From Clostridiaceae bacterium (GTDB taxonomy: Bacteria; Bacillota; Clostridia; Oscillospirales; Acutalibacteraceae), in contig CAJGDQ010000068.1 in assembly GCA_904502215.1 (NCBI GenBank), forward strand, positions 1 to 5,897: 5,897 bases of DNA, read 5' to 3'. A program made the position numbers and the translations under genes. Every line of letters starts with the position of its first letter. The first letter of the stretch is position 1. Of the stretch, positions 1-5,897 are shown one piece after another. The notes under the pieces are model-generated. The model ran no database searches. It was not told the origin of the DNA and saw nothing but the letters and a program-made list of their open reading frames with translations.

Positions 1-878
1 CTGATATTTTAAGAAGAATGAATGGAGTTCAGGTTGAAATCTCTGCTGATGACAGACTTAATTGTTCTATTAAATGCGGTGAGGCTAACTTTGATATTAT
101 GGGTATGGCTTCAACTGATTTCCCTGAGATGCCCTCGGTTGCTGACGGAATAAATCTTTCGGTTGATGGTAAGGTTTTATCCGATATGGTTAAAGGAACT
201 ATCTTTGCTGCCGCTCAAAATGAAGGAGCAAAACCGATTTTAACAGGTATTAACATTTCGGTTGAAGATAACGTTTTGCAGCTTGTTGCTATTGATGGTT
301 ATAGATTAGCTATCAGAAAAGAAAAAAGTTCTATTGGAAAGGAAATTAATTTTACCGTTTCAAACAGAGCTTTAGGTGAGGCTGTTAAGCTTATTGATGA
401 AGAAACCGAAAATATTGAAATAAATGTTGGAGAAAGACTTATTAGTTTTAATATTAACGGATATTCGTTTATTTCCCGTCTTTTAGAGGGTGATTTTGTA
501 AATTACAAGAAAACCATCCCCGAAGGAAATACCCAAAGGGTTGTTGTTAACACAAGAGAACTTATAAATACTATTGAACGTGTTTCATTGCTTATAAGCG
601 AATCTTTTTCAACTCCCTTGCGTTGTTATTTTAATGAACTTAATGTTGTTTTCTCTTGTGCTACCTCTATGGGAAGAGCAACTGAGACCTTTAATACAAA
701 ATTAGAGGGAGAAAACTTTGAAATTGGTCTTAACAGCCGTTATTTATTAGAGGCTTTAAAGGCTAGTGAGGCTGAATTTGTTCAAATTTTATTTAATGGA
801 CCTAATGCAGGAGTTATAATTTGTCCTGCTGAGGGTGATGAATTTAAATATATGATTATGCCTATGAGGTTGAAATAA
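1..878 (+). CDS. dnaN: DNA polymerase III beta subunit (sliding clamp), 5' end missing
   Basis: The beta clamp is a ring-shaped dimer that encircles DNA and tethers polymerase III and other replication and repair proteins. The reading frame is open to the left edge: codons from base 3 read D-I-L-R-R before the first ATG at 18. That ATG is therefore internal, and about 75-80 N-terminal residues lie upstream, judging from the usual 365-380 residues. The visible 291 residues hold the end of domain I (DFPEMP, bases 117-134), domain II with KPILTGI (bases 231-251) and the clamp hallmark DGYRLA (bases 294-311), then SRLLEGDF (bases 474-497), and domain III ending in MIMPMRLK. That C-terminal MPMR belongs to the pocket that binds clamp-binding peptides. 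The position before DGYRLA is Ile where E. coli and B. subtilis have Thr. The TAA stop shares one base with the next gene's ATG. Identification is very secure. Confidence 0.97.
   Translation, partial: DILRRMNGVQVEISADDRLNCSIKCGEANFDIMGMASTDFPEMPSVADGINLSVDGKVLSDMVKGTIFAAAQNEGAKPILTGINISVEDNVLQLVAIDGYRLAIRKEKSSIGKEINFTVSNRALGEAVKLIDEETENIEINVGERLISFNINGYSFISRLLEGDFVNYKKTIPEGNTQRVVVNTRELINTIERVSLLISESFSTPLRCYFNELNVVFSCATSMGRATETFNTKLEGENFEIGLNSRYLLEALKASEAEFVQILFNGPNAGVIICPAEGDEFKYMIMPMRLK
866..870 (+). promoter_or_regulatory. Ribosome binding site of yaaA, inside the dnaN 3' end
   Basis: GAGGT lies within the last codons of dnaN and is separated by 7 bases from the ATG at 878. This is a good Shine-Dalgarno match at normal spacing. 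It supports the 878 start and means yaaA can load its own ribosomes in addition to any coupling through the TAATG junction. Confidence 0.7.
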
Positions 879-1090
879 TGGAATTTGAAAAAATCTCAAT
901 AAAAGAGGAATTTATAAGGTTAGATAGCGCTATGAAGCTTGCAAATTTGGTTGTAACCGGTGGCCACGCTAAGATAGTTATTCAAAATGGCGAGGTAAAA
1001 GTTAACGGCGAGGTTTGCAAAATGAGGGGTAAAAAACTTTATAAAGGTGATAAGGTTGAATTTGAGGGCAACGGTTTTACTGTGATATGA
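878..1090 (+). CDS. yaaA: S4-domain RNA-binding protein, YaaA type (between dnaN and recF)
   Basis: This 70-residue protein is almost entirely one S4-like RNA-binding fold. Visible family signs are the leading helix with LDSAMKLANLV (residues 15-25), TGGHAK (27-32), the turn GEVKVNGEV (38-46) and the basic RGKKLYKGDKVEFEG block (50-64). That order (small-residue/GG/AK, then VxVNGE, then RGKKLxxGD) is the pattern of the YaaA family found beside recF in Bacillota, and the length matches (about 70 residues). The S4 fold binds structured RNA in ribosomal and RNA-modifying proteins. A role in ribosome assembly or translation is inference, because nothing here shows the target. It starts on the last base of the dnaN stop and its TGA overlaps the recF ATG by four bases, so its translation is probably tied to that of recF. 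Confidence 0.93.
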   Translation: MEFEKISIKEEFIRLDSAMKLANLVVTGGHAKIVIQNGEVKVNGEVCKMRGKKLYKGDKVEFEGNGFTVI

Positions 1091-2151
1091 AGGTTTTAAA
1101 TCTTTCTTTAAAAAATTTTAGAAATATTGAAGAAACTTTTCTTTCAGCAGATGAGGGAATGAATGTTATTTGCGGAGAAAATGCTCAGGGTAAAACTAAT
1201 ATAATTGAGGCTATATGGCTTTTTACGGGTGCCAAAAGCTTTAGAAATTCAAAGGATAAAGAACTTGTTAATTTTGAAAATGAAAAAGCAGTTATTTCTT
1301 TAGATTTTATAAGCGAAGGCATTGAAAAACAGGCAAAACTCGAAATTGAGGAGAAAAGAAGAGCGGTTTTAAATGAAAACAAATTAAAATCTCCTTCTTT
1401 GCTTGCAGGAAATTTTAATGCAATTATATTTTCTCCTAATGATTTGAGTATTGTTAAGGATGGGCCGAGCGTTAGAAGAAGATTTTTAGATATAGCAATT
1501 GGTCAATTATATCCTTCATATATTGAAATTTTAAAAAATTATCTAAGAGCTGTTTCGCAAAGAAATAAAATCATAAAAGATTTAAAATATGATTCAACCC
1601 TTAGCGTTATGCTTGATATTTTTGAAGAGGAAATAGCCGAAAACGGAGAAAAGCTAATAAAATTCAGAAAGAAATATATTGATGAACTAAATATTTTCTT
1701 ACCAAAAGTTTATGATGGTTTATCTTCGGGCAAGGAAAGGCTTGAAACAATATATATATCATCTTTTAAGGGTGAAAATTTAAGAGAAGCTCTTAAAGAA
1801 AGCCGAAAGGAAGATATGTTTTCGGCAGTTACCTCTATTGGTCCCCATAGGGATGATTTAGAATTTAAAATAAATGGTATTTCGGCTCGTTCTTTTGGCT
1901 CGCAAGGTCAAAAAAGAAGTGTTGCGCTGAGCTTAAAACTTGCTGAAGCTGAGGTTATAAAAAAACGTGTCGGTGAATGTCCTGTTTTTTTGTTAGATGA
2001 TGTTATGAGTGAGCTAGACCCTAAAAGGCAGGATTTTATTCTTAATCATATTGAGGGAATGCAAACATTTTTAACCTGTTGCGACCCCTCAAACTTTAAA
2101 AACCTTAAGGCAGGCAAAATCTTTGAGGTTAAAAAAGGAAAGATAATTTAA
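1087..2151 (+). CDS. recF: DNA replication and repair protein RecF
   Basis: RecF is an SMC/ABC-like ATPase that, with RecO and RecR, helps load RecA at single-strand gaps and stalled forks. The protein has 354 residues, close to the usual 350-375. It opens with the typical MKVLNLSLKNFRN. Walker A is GENAQGKT (residues 30-37, Lys36). The conserved IGPHRDDLEF is at 251-260. The ABC signature region SFGSQGQKRSVALSLKLAE is at 269-287. Walker B is FLLDD (301-305), followed by the D-loop SELD (308-311). All ATPase motifs look intact. The start overlaps the yaaA stop as ATGA. The nearest purine-rich GAGGG (1064-1068) is 18 bases away, too far for a normal ribosome binding site, so coupling to yaaA translation is likely. 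The segment after the D-loop reads LTCCDPSNF (329-337), with two adjacent cysteines. Identification is secure from motifs and gene order. Confidence 0.97.
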   Translation: MKVLNLSLKNFRNIEETFLSADEGMNVICGENAQGKTNIIEAIWLFTGAKSFRNSKDKELVNFENEKAVISLDFISEGIEKQAKLEIEEKRRAVLNENKLKSPSLLAGNFNAIIFSPNDLSIVKDGPSVRRRFLDIAIGQLYPSYIEILKNYLRAVSQRNKIIKDLKYDSTLSVMLDIFEEEIAENGEKLIKFRKKYIDELNIFLPKVYDGLSSGKERLETIYISSFKGENLREALKESRKEDMFSAVTSIGPHRDDLEFKINGISARSFGSQGQKRSVALSLKLAEAEVIKKRVGECPVFLLDDVMSELDPKRQDFILNHIEGMQTFLTCCDPSNFKNLKAGKIFEVKKGKII

Positions 2152-2411
2152 TGTATATCCATTTAGGTCAGGAAACGGTTATAAAATCGGATGAGGTTAT
2201 TGGAATTTTTGATTTAGATAGCACAACCGTTTCAAAAAATACCCGAATATTTTTAAGCAAGGCAGAAAAGAAGAAGGAAGTTATTAATGTTTCCTTTGAA
2301 CTTCCAAAATCTTTTATAATTTGCTCTAAAAAAAGAAAAAATAAGGTTTTTATTTCTCAGATATCTTCCTTGACGCTTCGAAAGCGTTCAGGTTTTATAG
2401 ATACTTTGTAA
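2151..2411 (+). CDS. remB: RemB/YaaB-like protein (DUF370, extracellular matrix regulator family)
   Basis: This 86-residue protein begins MYIHLGQETVIKSDEVIGIFDLD, which closely resembles the start of B. subtilis RemB (YaaB, about 81 residues). It ends with the family-like SSLTLRKRSGF (residues 72-82). Between these lie PKSFIIC (52-58) and a lysine-rich stretch. Its place between recF and gyrB is the expected one for this family. In B. subtilis RemA and RemB are linked to control of biofilm matrix genes, and RemA is a DNA-binding regulator. Whether this protein regulates anything similar here is inference. Its ATG overlaps the recF TAA by one base. A moderate purine run, AAAGGAA (2134-2140), lies 10 bases upstream. 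A short inverted repeat sits near the 3' end of the gene. Confidence 0.88.
   Translation: MYIHLGQETVIKSDEVIGIFDLDSTTVSKNTRIFLSKAEKKKEVINVSFELPKSFIICSKKRKNKVFISQISSLTLRKRSGFIDTL
2372..2388 (+). other. Small hairpin-forming inverted repeat near the end of remB
   Basis: ACGCTT at 2373-2378 and AAGCGT at 2382-2387 are perfect reverse complements separated by CGA. A G-U pair at 2372/2388 would extend the RNA stem to seven pairs. GGTTTTATAG follows two bases later (2391-2400), so there is only a short, broken U run. It lies inside the remB coding region, about 48 bases before the gyrB start. It could be a weak attenuator, an RNA-processing site, or chance. It is too small to call a terminator. Confidence 0.3.
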
Positions 2412-2417
2412 AAAGGC

Positions 2418-2426
2418 AAGAAAGGA
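2418..2426 (+). promoter_or_regulatory. Ribosome binding site of gyrB, decides the start
   Basis: AAGAAAGGA lies 9 bases before the ATG at 2436, a normal Shine-Dalgarno spacing. An in-frame TTG at 2427 directly abuts this element with no spacer and would add only M-F-L, so the ATG at 2436 is the better start. It sits in the 24-base gap between remB and gyrB, which holds no recognisable promoter. Confidence 0.8.
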
Positions 2427-2435
2427 TTGTTTTTA

Positions 2436-4382
2436 ATGAACAACGAAATTACAACCACCCCAATAGAGAACAGTTATGACGAAAATTCTATACAGGTTCT
2501 TGAAGGGTTAGAGGCTGTAAGAAAACGCCCCGGTATGTATATCGGCTCAACGGGAGAAAGAGGTCTTCACCACTTAGTTTATGAAATAGTTGATAACTCT
2601 ATTGATGAAGCCTTGGCAGGTTATTGCGATAAAATTACCGTTGATATTTTGGATGACGGGGTTATTAAAGTTTGCGATAACGGAAGAGGTATACCGATTG
2701 GTATTAACCCCCAGAAAGGAATCCCAACTGTTACTGTTGTTTTCACCATTTTGCATGCAGGCGGCAAATTCGGCGGCAGCGGATATAAGGTTTCGGGAGG
2801 ACTTCACGGAGTTGGTGCCTCGGTTGTTAATGCTCTTTCATCTTGGCTTGAGGTTGAAGTTAAGGATGGCAAGAATGTTTACAAGCAAAGATATGAAAAG
2901 GGTAATATTGTAACCGACCTTGAGGTTATAGGTGATACAAATGAAACAGGAACTACCGTTTGGTTTAAGCCGGACCCCTCTATTTTCACCGATACCACAA
3001 CCTATGATTACGATATTCTTCTTAAAAGACTTCGTGAGCAGGCATTCCTTAATGCAGGTATCAGAATTGTTTTAACAGATAAAAGAAGCGATTCTTTCAC
3101 AAAGGACCGCCAGGATGACCTTTGCTATGAGGGCGGTATTAAATCCTATGTTGAATATTTGCTTGCAGGAATAAAGAAGGACCGCCTTAACAATGATGTT
3201 ATCTATCTTTCAGGCTCGAAAGGAGATAGCACTGCTGAAATCGCTCTTTTATGGTCAACTGCTTATGACAATAAAATCCTTTCTTTTGCTAATACTCTTC
3301 ATACTATTGACGGAGGAACTCACGAGCAGGCGTTTAGACAAACTGTAACAAGGGTTGTTAATAAATATGCTCATGATTTCAAGAAAATAAAGGAATCTTC
3401 CGATAACTTAAAGGGAGATGATATTTTAGAGGGCTTAGTTGCGGTTGTTTCGGTTAAGCTTTCGGATGCTCAGTTTGAAAGCCAAACCAAAGCAAAGCTT
3501 GGTAACACCTCTATTGGTCAGTTGGTTAGAGAAATTGTTAACGACCAGCTCTATAAATTCCTTGAAGAAAACCCGAATGAAGCAAAAATAGTTATTGATA
3601 AGGCTATTGCGGCATCTAATGCTCGAGAAGCTGCCCAAAAAGCCCGTGATGCTTCCCGAAATAAATCAGGTATCGGCGGAAAAACCAGAATGCCTGAAAA
3701 ACTTAAGGACTGCATCTCTGACGACCCGACTAAAACCGAAATTTTCATCGTTGAGGGAGACAGTGCGGGAGGTTCTGCTGTTGAGGGCAGAAACTCAACC
3801 TATCAGGCAATTTTGCCTCTTTGGGGTAAAATGCTCAACGTTGAGAAAGCAAGGGTTGATAAGGTTTACGGAAACGATAAGCTAACCCCTGTTATCGTAG
3901 CACTTGGCACCGGAATTGCTGAAAACTTCGATATTTCAAAGCTTCGTTATGATAAAATTGTTATTATGGCCGATGCCGATGTTGACGGAAGCCATATCAG
4001 AACACTTTTACTTACCTTCTTCTTCCGTTATATGCCCGAGCTTATTGAAACAGGTCATATTTATTTAGCTCAACCGCCTCTTTATAGAGTTGCAAAGGGC
4101 AAAAAGTATTTCGATGCTTTCACTGACGAAGAAAAGGATAGATATATTGAACAGCTTGGCGGAACTGCCGATGTTCAAAGATATAAGGGTCTTGGTGAGA
4201 TGAACCCCGAGCAGTTATGGGAAACAACACTCGACCCCGAGCATAGAACAATGCTTAAGGTTACTATGGCCGATGCTGAGCTTGCCGACCAAACCTTTAC
4301 AATGCTTATGGGTGAAGAGGTTGAGCCTCGCCGTAAATTTATCGAAGAAAATGCAGTATTTGCAACCGATTTGGATATTTAA
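2436..4382 (+). CDS. gyrB: DNA gyrase subunit B
   Basis: GyrB is the ATPase subunit of the A2B2 gyrase, which introduces negative supercoils and relieves those ahead of the fork. From the ATG at 2436 it has 648 residues, the short Gram-positive form. The GHKL ATPase comes first: EIVDNSIDEALAG with catalytic Glu50 and Asn54, DNGRGIP (Asp81), AGGKF (Lys111) and the ATP lid GGLHGVGASVVNALS (121-135). The transducer domain carries QTK at 350-352, with Lys352 the ATP-sensing lysine. The Toprim domain has EGDSAGG (440-446; Glu440) and DADVDGSH (513-520), the metal-binding acidic residues. The tail has QRYKGLGEMNPEQLW (581-595). All catalytic residues are present. PLWGKMLNVEKAR (461-473) has Trp463 where E. 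coli has Lys447, a position known from quinolone resistance. ParE is the main alternative, but the recF/remB context and the following gyrA favour GyrB. Confidence 0.97.
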   Translation: MNNEITTTPIENSYDENSIQVLEGLEAVRKRPGMYIGSTGERGLHHLVYEIVDNSIDEALAGYCDKITVDILDDGVIKVCDNGRGIPIGINPQKGIPTVTVVFTILHAGGKFGGSGYKVSGGLHGVGASVVNALSSWLEVEVKDGKNVYKQRYEKGNIVTDLEVIGDTNETGTTVWFKPDPSIFTDTTTYDYDILLKRLREQAFLNAGIRIVLTDKRSDSFTKDRQDDLCYEGGIKSYVEYLLAGIKKDRLNNDVIYLSGSKGDSTAEIALLWSTAYDNKILSFANTLHTIDGGTHEQAFRQTVTRVVNKYAHDFKKIKESSDNLKGDDILEGLVAVVSVKLSDAQFESQTKAKLGNTSIGQLVREIVNDQLYKFLEENPNEAKIVIDKAIAASNAREAAQKARDASRNKSGIGGKTRMPEKLKDCISDDPTKTEIFIVEGDSAGGSAVEGRNSTYQAILPLWGKMLNVEKARVDKVYGNDKLTPVIVALGTGIAENFDISKLRYDKIVIMADADVDGSHIRTLLLTFFFRYMPELIETGHIYLAQPPLYRVAKGKKYFDAFTDEEKDRYIEQLGGTADVQRYKGLGEMNPEQLWETTLDPEHRTMLKVTMADAELADQTFTMLMGEEVEPRRKFIEENAVFATDLDI

Positions 4383-4387
4383 GGAGG
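4382..4387 (+). promoter_or_regulatory. Strong ribosome binding site of gyrA
   Basis: AGGAGG is a perfect consensus core that starts on the last base of the gyrB stop codon and leaves 8 bases before the ATG at 4396. It is the best Shine-Dalgarno element in the window, consistent with strong translation of gyrA. The gap between the two genes is only 13 bases, so they almost certainly share a transcript. Confidence 0.85.
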
Positions 4388-4395
4388 GATAGATA

Positions 4396-5897
4396 ATGGC
4401 AAAACAAGAAAATGTATATTGGCCGAGCAGTGAAGAAACAAATATCGTGCCGGTTGAAATAGTTGATGAAGTTAAACAAAGTATGCTTCAGTATTCTATG
4501 TCGGTTTTGGTTGGCCGTGCTATCCCCGATGTTAGAGATGGTCTTAAACCCGTTCATAGAAGAATACTCTATACTATGTATGAAAACGGACTTACTCCTG
4601 ATAAGGCATACCGCAAGTGCGCCGATACGGTAGGTTCCGTGTTAGGTAGATATCATCCGCACGGTGATGCCTCTGTTTATGACTCAATGGTTCGTATGGC
4701 GCAGGATTTTTCACTTCGCTATCCTCTAATTGATGGCCACGGAAACTTCGGTAATATAGACGGCTACCCTGCCGCTGCTTACCGTTATACCGAGTCGAGA
4801 ATGAACAGACTTTCTCTTCATATGCTTGATGATATAGAGAAGGACACTGTTAACTTTAATCCCAACTATGATAACCGTTTGGAAGAGCCTGAGGTGCTTC
4901 CTGTTAGATTCCCTCAGCTTTTGGTTAACGGTTCATCGGGTATTGCGGTTGGTATGGCAACCGAAATTCCGCCTCATAACTTGGGTGAGGTTATTGATGG
5001 TATGTGCTGCCTTATCGATAACCCCGAGGCAGAGCTTTCGGATATTTGCGAATATATCAAGGGCCCCGATTTCCCAACAGGCGGTATTATTATGGGAAGA
5101 GCAGGCATTCGTGCCGCTTATGCTACCGGTAGAGGCAAGATAGTTCTTCGAGGAAAAGCCGAAATTGAGGAAACCAAAAACGGCAAGTTCCGCATAATTA
5201 TTACCGAAATTCCCTATAAGGTTAAGAAACAGGAACTCGTTAAGAATATCTATGATTTAGCGGCCGATAAGAAGATTGAAGGAATAGATGATGTTGTTGA
5301 CTATTCTTCAAAGAGGGACGGCGGTATCAGAATTATCGTTGACCTTAAAAGAGACGCTAATCCGCAGGTTGTTCTTAACAAGCTTTATAGATATACCTCA
5401 CTTCAAACAACCTTTGGTGCTATTCTTTTGGCTATTGTTAACGGAAAGCCTCAAATCTTAACCCTTAAAGAAATGCTTCAAAACTGCATCGATTTCCAAT
5501 GCGAGATTATTGAAAGAAGAACAAGATTTGATAAGAAAAAGGCTGAGGAAAGAGCCCATATTTTAGAGGGTCTTAAAATTGCTCTTGATTTTATCGATGA
5601 GGTTATCGCAATAATCAGAAAAAGCAAAACAATTCCTGAAAGTAAAGAGGCATTGTCCGAAAGATTTGGTCTTGATGATATTCAAACAACCGCTATCGTT
5701 CAAATGCAACTTGGTAAGCTTGCAGGTCTTGAAAAACAAAAAATCCTTGATGAATTACAGGAAAAGCTCGATTTCATTAAGGAATGCGAGGCTATTCTTG
5801 CAAGCAAGGAAAGAATACTCGATATAGTTAAAACCGAGGCTTTAAATCTTCGTGATAGATTCACTGATGACCGCAGAAGTGAGATTACCGATGTTGC
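4396..5897 (+). CDS. gyrA: DNA gyrase subunit A, 3' end cut by the window
   Basis: GyrA cuts and rejoins the DNA strand passed by gyrase. The frame stays open from the ATG at 4396 to the window end, giving 500 complete codons of a protein usually 800-880 residues long. Visible in order are the N-terminal arm with SMSVLVGRAIPDVRDGLKPV (34-52); the winged-helix region with RYHPHGDASVYDSMVRMAQ (85-103); GNFGNIDGYPAAAYRYTE, with catalytic Arg130 and Tyr131 (codon 4786-4788); LLVNGSSGIAVGMAT, with Ile183 matching the DNA-bending Ile174 of E. coli; and the tower and coiled-coil gate region, with MQLGKLAGLE at 437-446. The C-terminal wrapping domain and its GyrA box lie outside the window, so gyrase versus topoisomerase IV (ParC) rests on adjacency to gyrB and origin synteny, which is strong. 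Ala92 occupies the E. coli Ser83 position of the quinolone-resistance region, while Asp96 (E. coli Asp87) is kept. Confidence 0.96.
   Translation, partial: MAKQENVYWPSSEETNIVPVEIVDEVKQSMLQYSMSVLVGRAIPDVRDGLKPVHRRILYTMYENGLTPDKAYRKCADTVGSVLGRYHPHGDASVYDSMVRMAQDFSLRYPLIDGHGNFGNIDGYPAAAYRYTESRMNRLSLHMLDDIEKDTVNFNPNYDNRLEEPEVLPVRFPQLLVNGSSGIAVGMATEIPPHNLGEVIDGMCCLIDNPEAELSDICEYIKGPDFPTGGIIMGRAGIRAAYATGRGKIVLRGKAEIEETKNGKFRIIITEIPYKVKKQELVKNIYDLAADKKIEGIDDVVDYSSKRDGGIRIIVDLKRDANPQVVLNKLYRYTSLQTTFGAILLAIVNGKPQILTLKEMLQNCIDFQCEIIERRTRFDKKKAEERAHILEGLKIALDFIDEVIAIIRKSKTIPESKEALSERFGLDDIQTTAIVQMQLGKLAGLEKQKILDELQEKLDFIKECEAILASKERILDIVKTEALNLRDRFTDDRRSEITDV

Noticed and set aside
18..20. ATG at 18 as the dnaN start
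   Set aside because: The frame continues upstream without a stop (D-I-L-R-R) and matches the interior of domain I. A start here would give a clamp lacking most of its first domain.
1185..1382. Minus-strand open stretch inside recF
   Set aside because: Its Ser/Phe/Leu-rich translation is the usual antisense product of a Lys/Glu-rich A/T-biased gene. No start signals were seen.
2427..2429. TTG as the gyrB start
   Set aside because: It abuts the AAAGGA element with no spacer, whereas the ATG at 2436 has normal 9-base spacing. The extra M-F-L is not a recognisable part of GyrB.
2574..2913. Open frames on both strands overlapping the gyrB ATPase region (2574-2807 minus, 2590-2913 plus)
   Set aside because: They lie inside a gene with intact conserved motifs, have no family-like content, and are explained as shadows of the real frame.
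3435..3885. Other-frame and antisense open stretches in the middle of gyrB
   Set aside because: Their translations show no domain-like features and they overlap the well-conserved transducer/Toprim coding sequence.
4339..4557. Minus-strand open stretch across the gyrB-gyrA junction
   Set aside because: It lies antisense to the gyrA start and its ribosome binding site, with no recognisable protein features.
4868..5143. Alternate-frame open stretch inside gyrA
   Set aside because: The gyrA frame is open and strongly conserved throughout this region. The alternate product looks like a frame-shifted by-product.
1..5897. DnaA boxes or an origin element
   Set aside because: The gene order implies oriC is close by, but I saw no match to TTATNCACA or its complement by eye. 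There is also no intergenic space for an origin in this window.
1..5897. Mobile elements, CRISPR arrays, tRNA/rRNA genes, inteins in GyrB or GyrA
   Set aside because: Coding is continuous with only tiny gaps. GyrB and GyrA motifs run without insertion at the usual intein sites (Walker-like and catalytic Tyr regions), and no direct repeats of array type were seen.

Overview
The window is a stretch of the replication-origin gene cluster of a low-G+C Gram-positive bacterium, most likely a member of Clostridia. The gene order is dnaN - yaaA (S4 domain) - recF - remB/yaaB (DUF370) - gyrB - gyrA, all on the + strand. This is the arrangement found next to oriC in Bacillota (Bacillus and clostridial types). 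The DNA is A/T-rich. GyrB is the short form of about 650 residues, without the insertion seen in Enterobacteria. Several residue choices (DGYRLA in DnaN, PLWGKMLNVEKAR in GyrB, HPHGDASVYD in GyrA) look clostridial, perhaps of the Ruminococcaceae/Oscillospiraceae type. That family-level guess rests on recalled motifs only.

Layout: 1-878 is the 3' part of dnaN, whose start lies upstream of the window. 878-1090 is a small S4-type RNA-binding protein gene. 1087-2151 is recF. 2151-2411 is remB-like. 2436-4382 is gyrB. 4396-5897 is the 5' part of gyrA, about 500 codons, cut by the window end before the C-terminal DNA-wrapping domain. The first four genes overlap by 1, 4 and 1 bases. gyrB follows after 24 bases and gyrA after 13. 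No gene-free stretch exceeds 24 bases, and there is no room for a conventional promoter between genes, so the simplest reading is one co-transcribed unit that probably begins upstream.

The genes form a replication and DNA-maintenance set: the sliding clamp (DnaN), recombinational gap repair and replication restart (RecF), the supercoiling enzyme gyrase (GyrB + GyrA), and two small conserved companions (YaaA, RemB-like).

I looked for an undescribed system and did not find one: there are no mobile elements, CRISPR arrays, RNA genes or foreign-looking inserts. The more notable points are sequence-level. There is an alanine at the main quinolone-resistance position of GyrA and a tryptophan at a quinolone-linked GyrB position. 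There is a chain of overlapping start/stop codons in which recF lacks a well-placed ribosome binding site. There is also a small hairpin at the end of remB, and a composition shift between recF and the gyrase genes.
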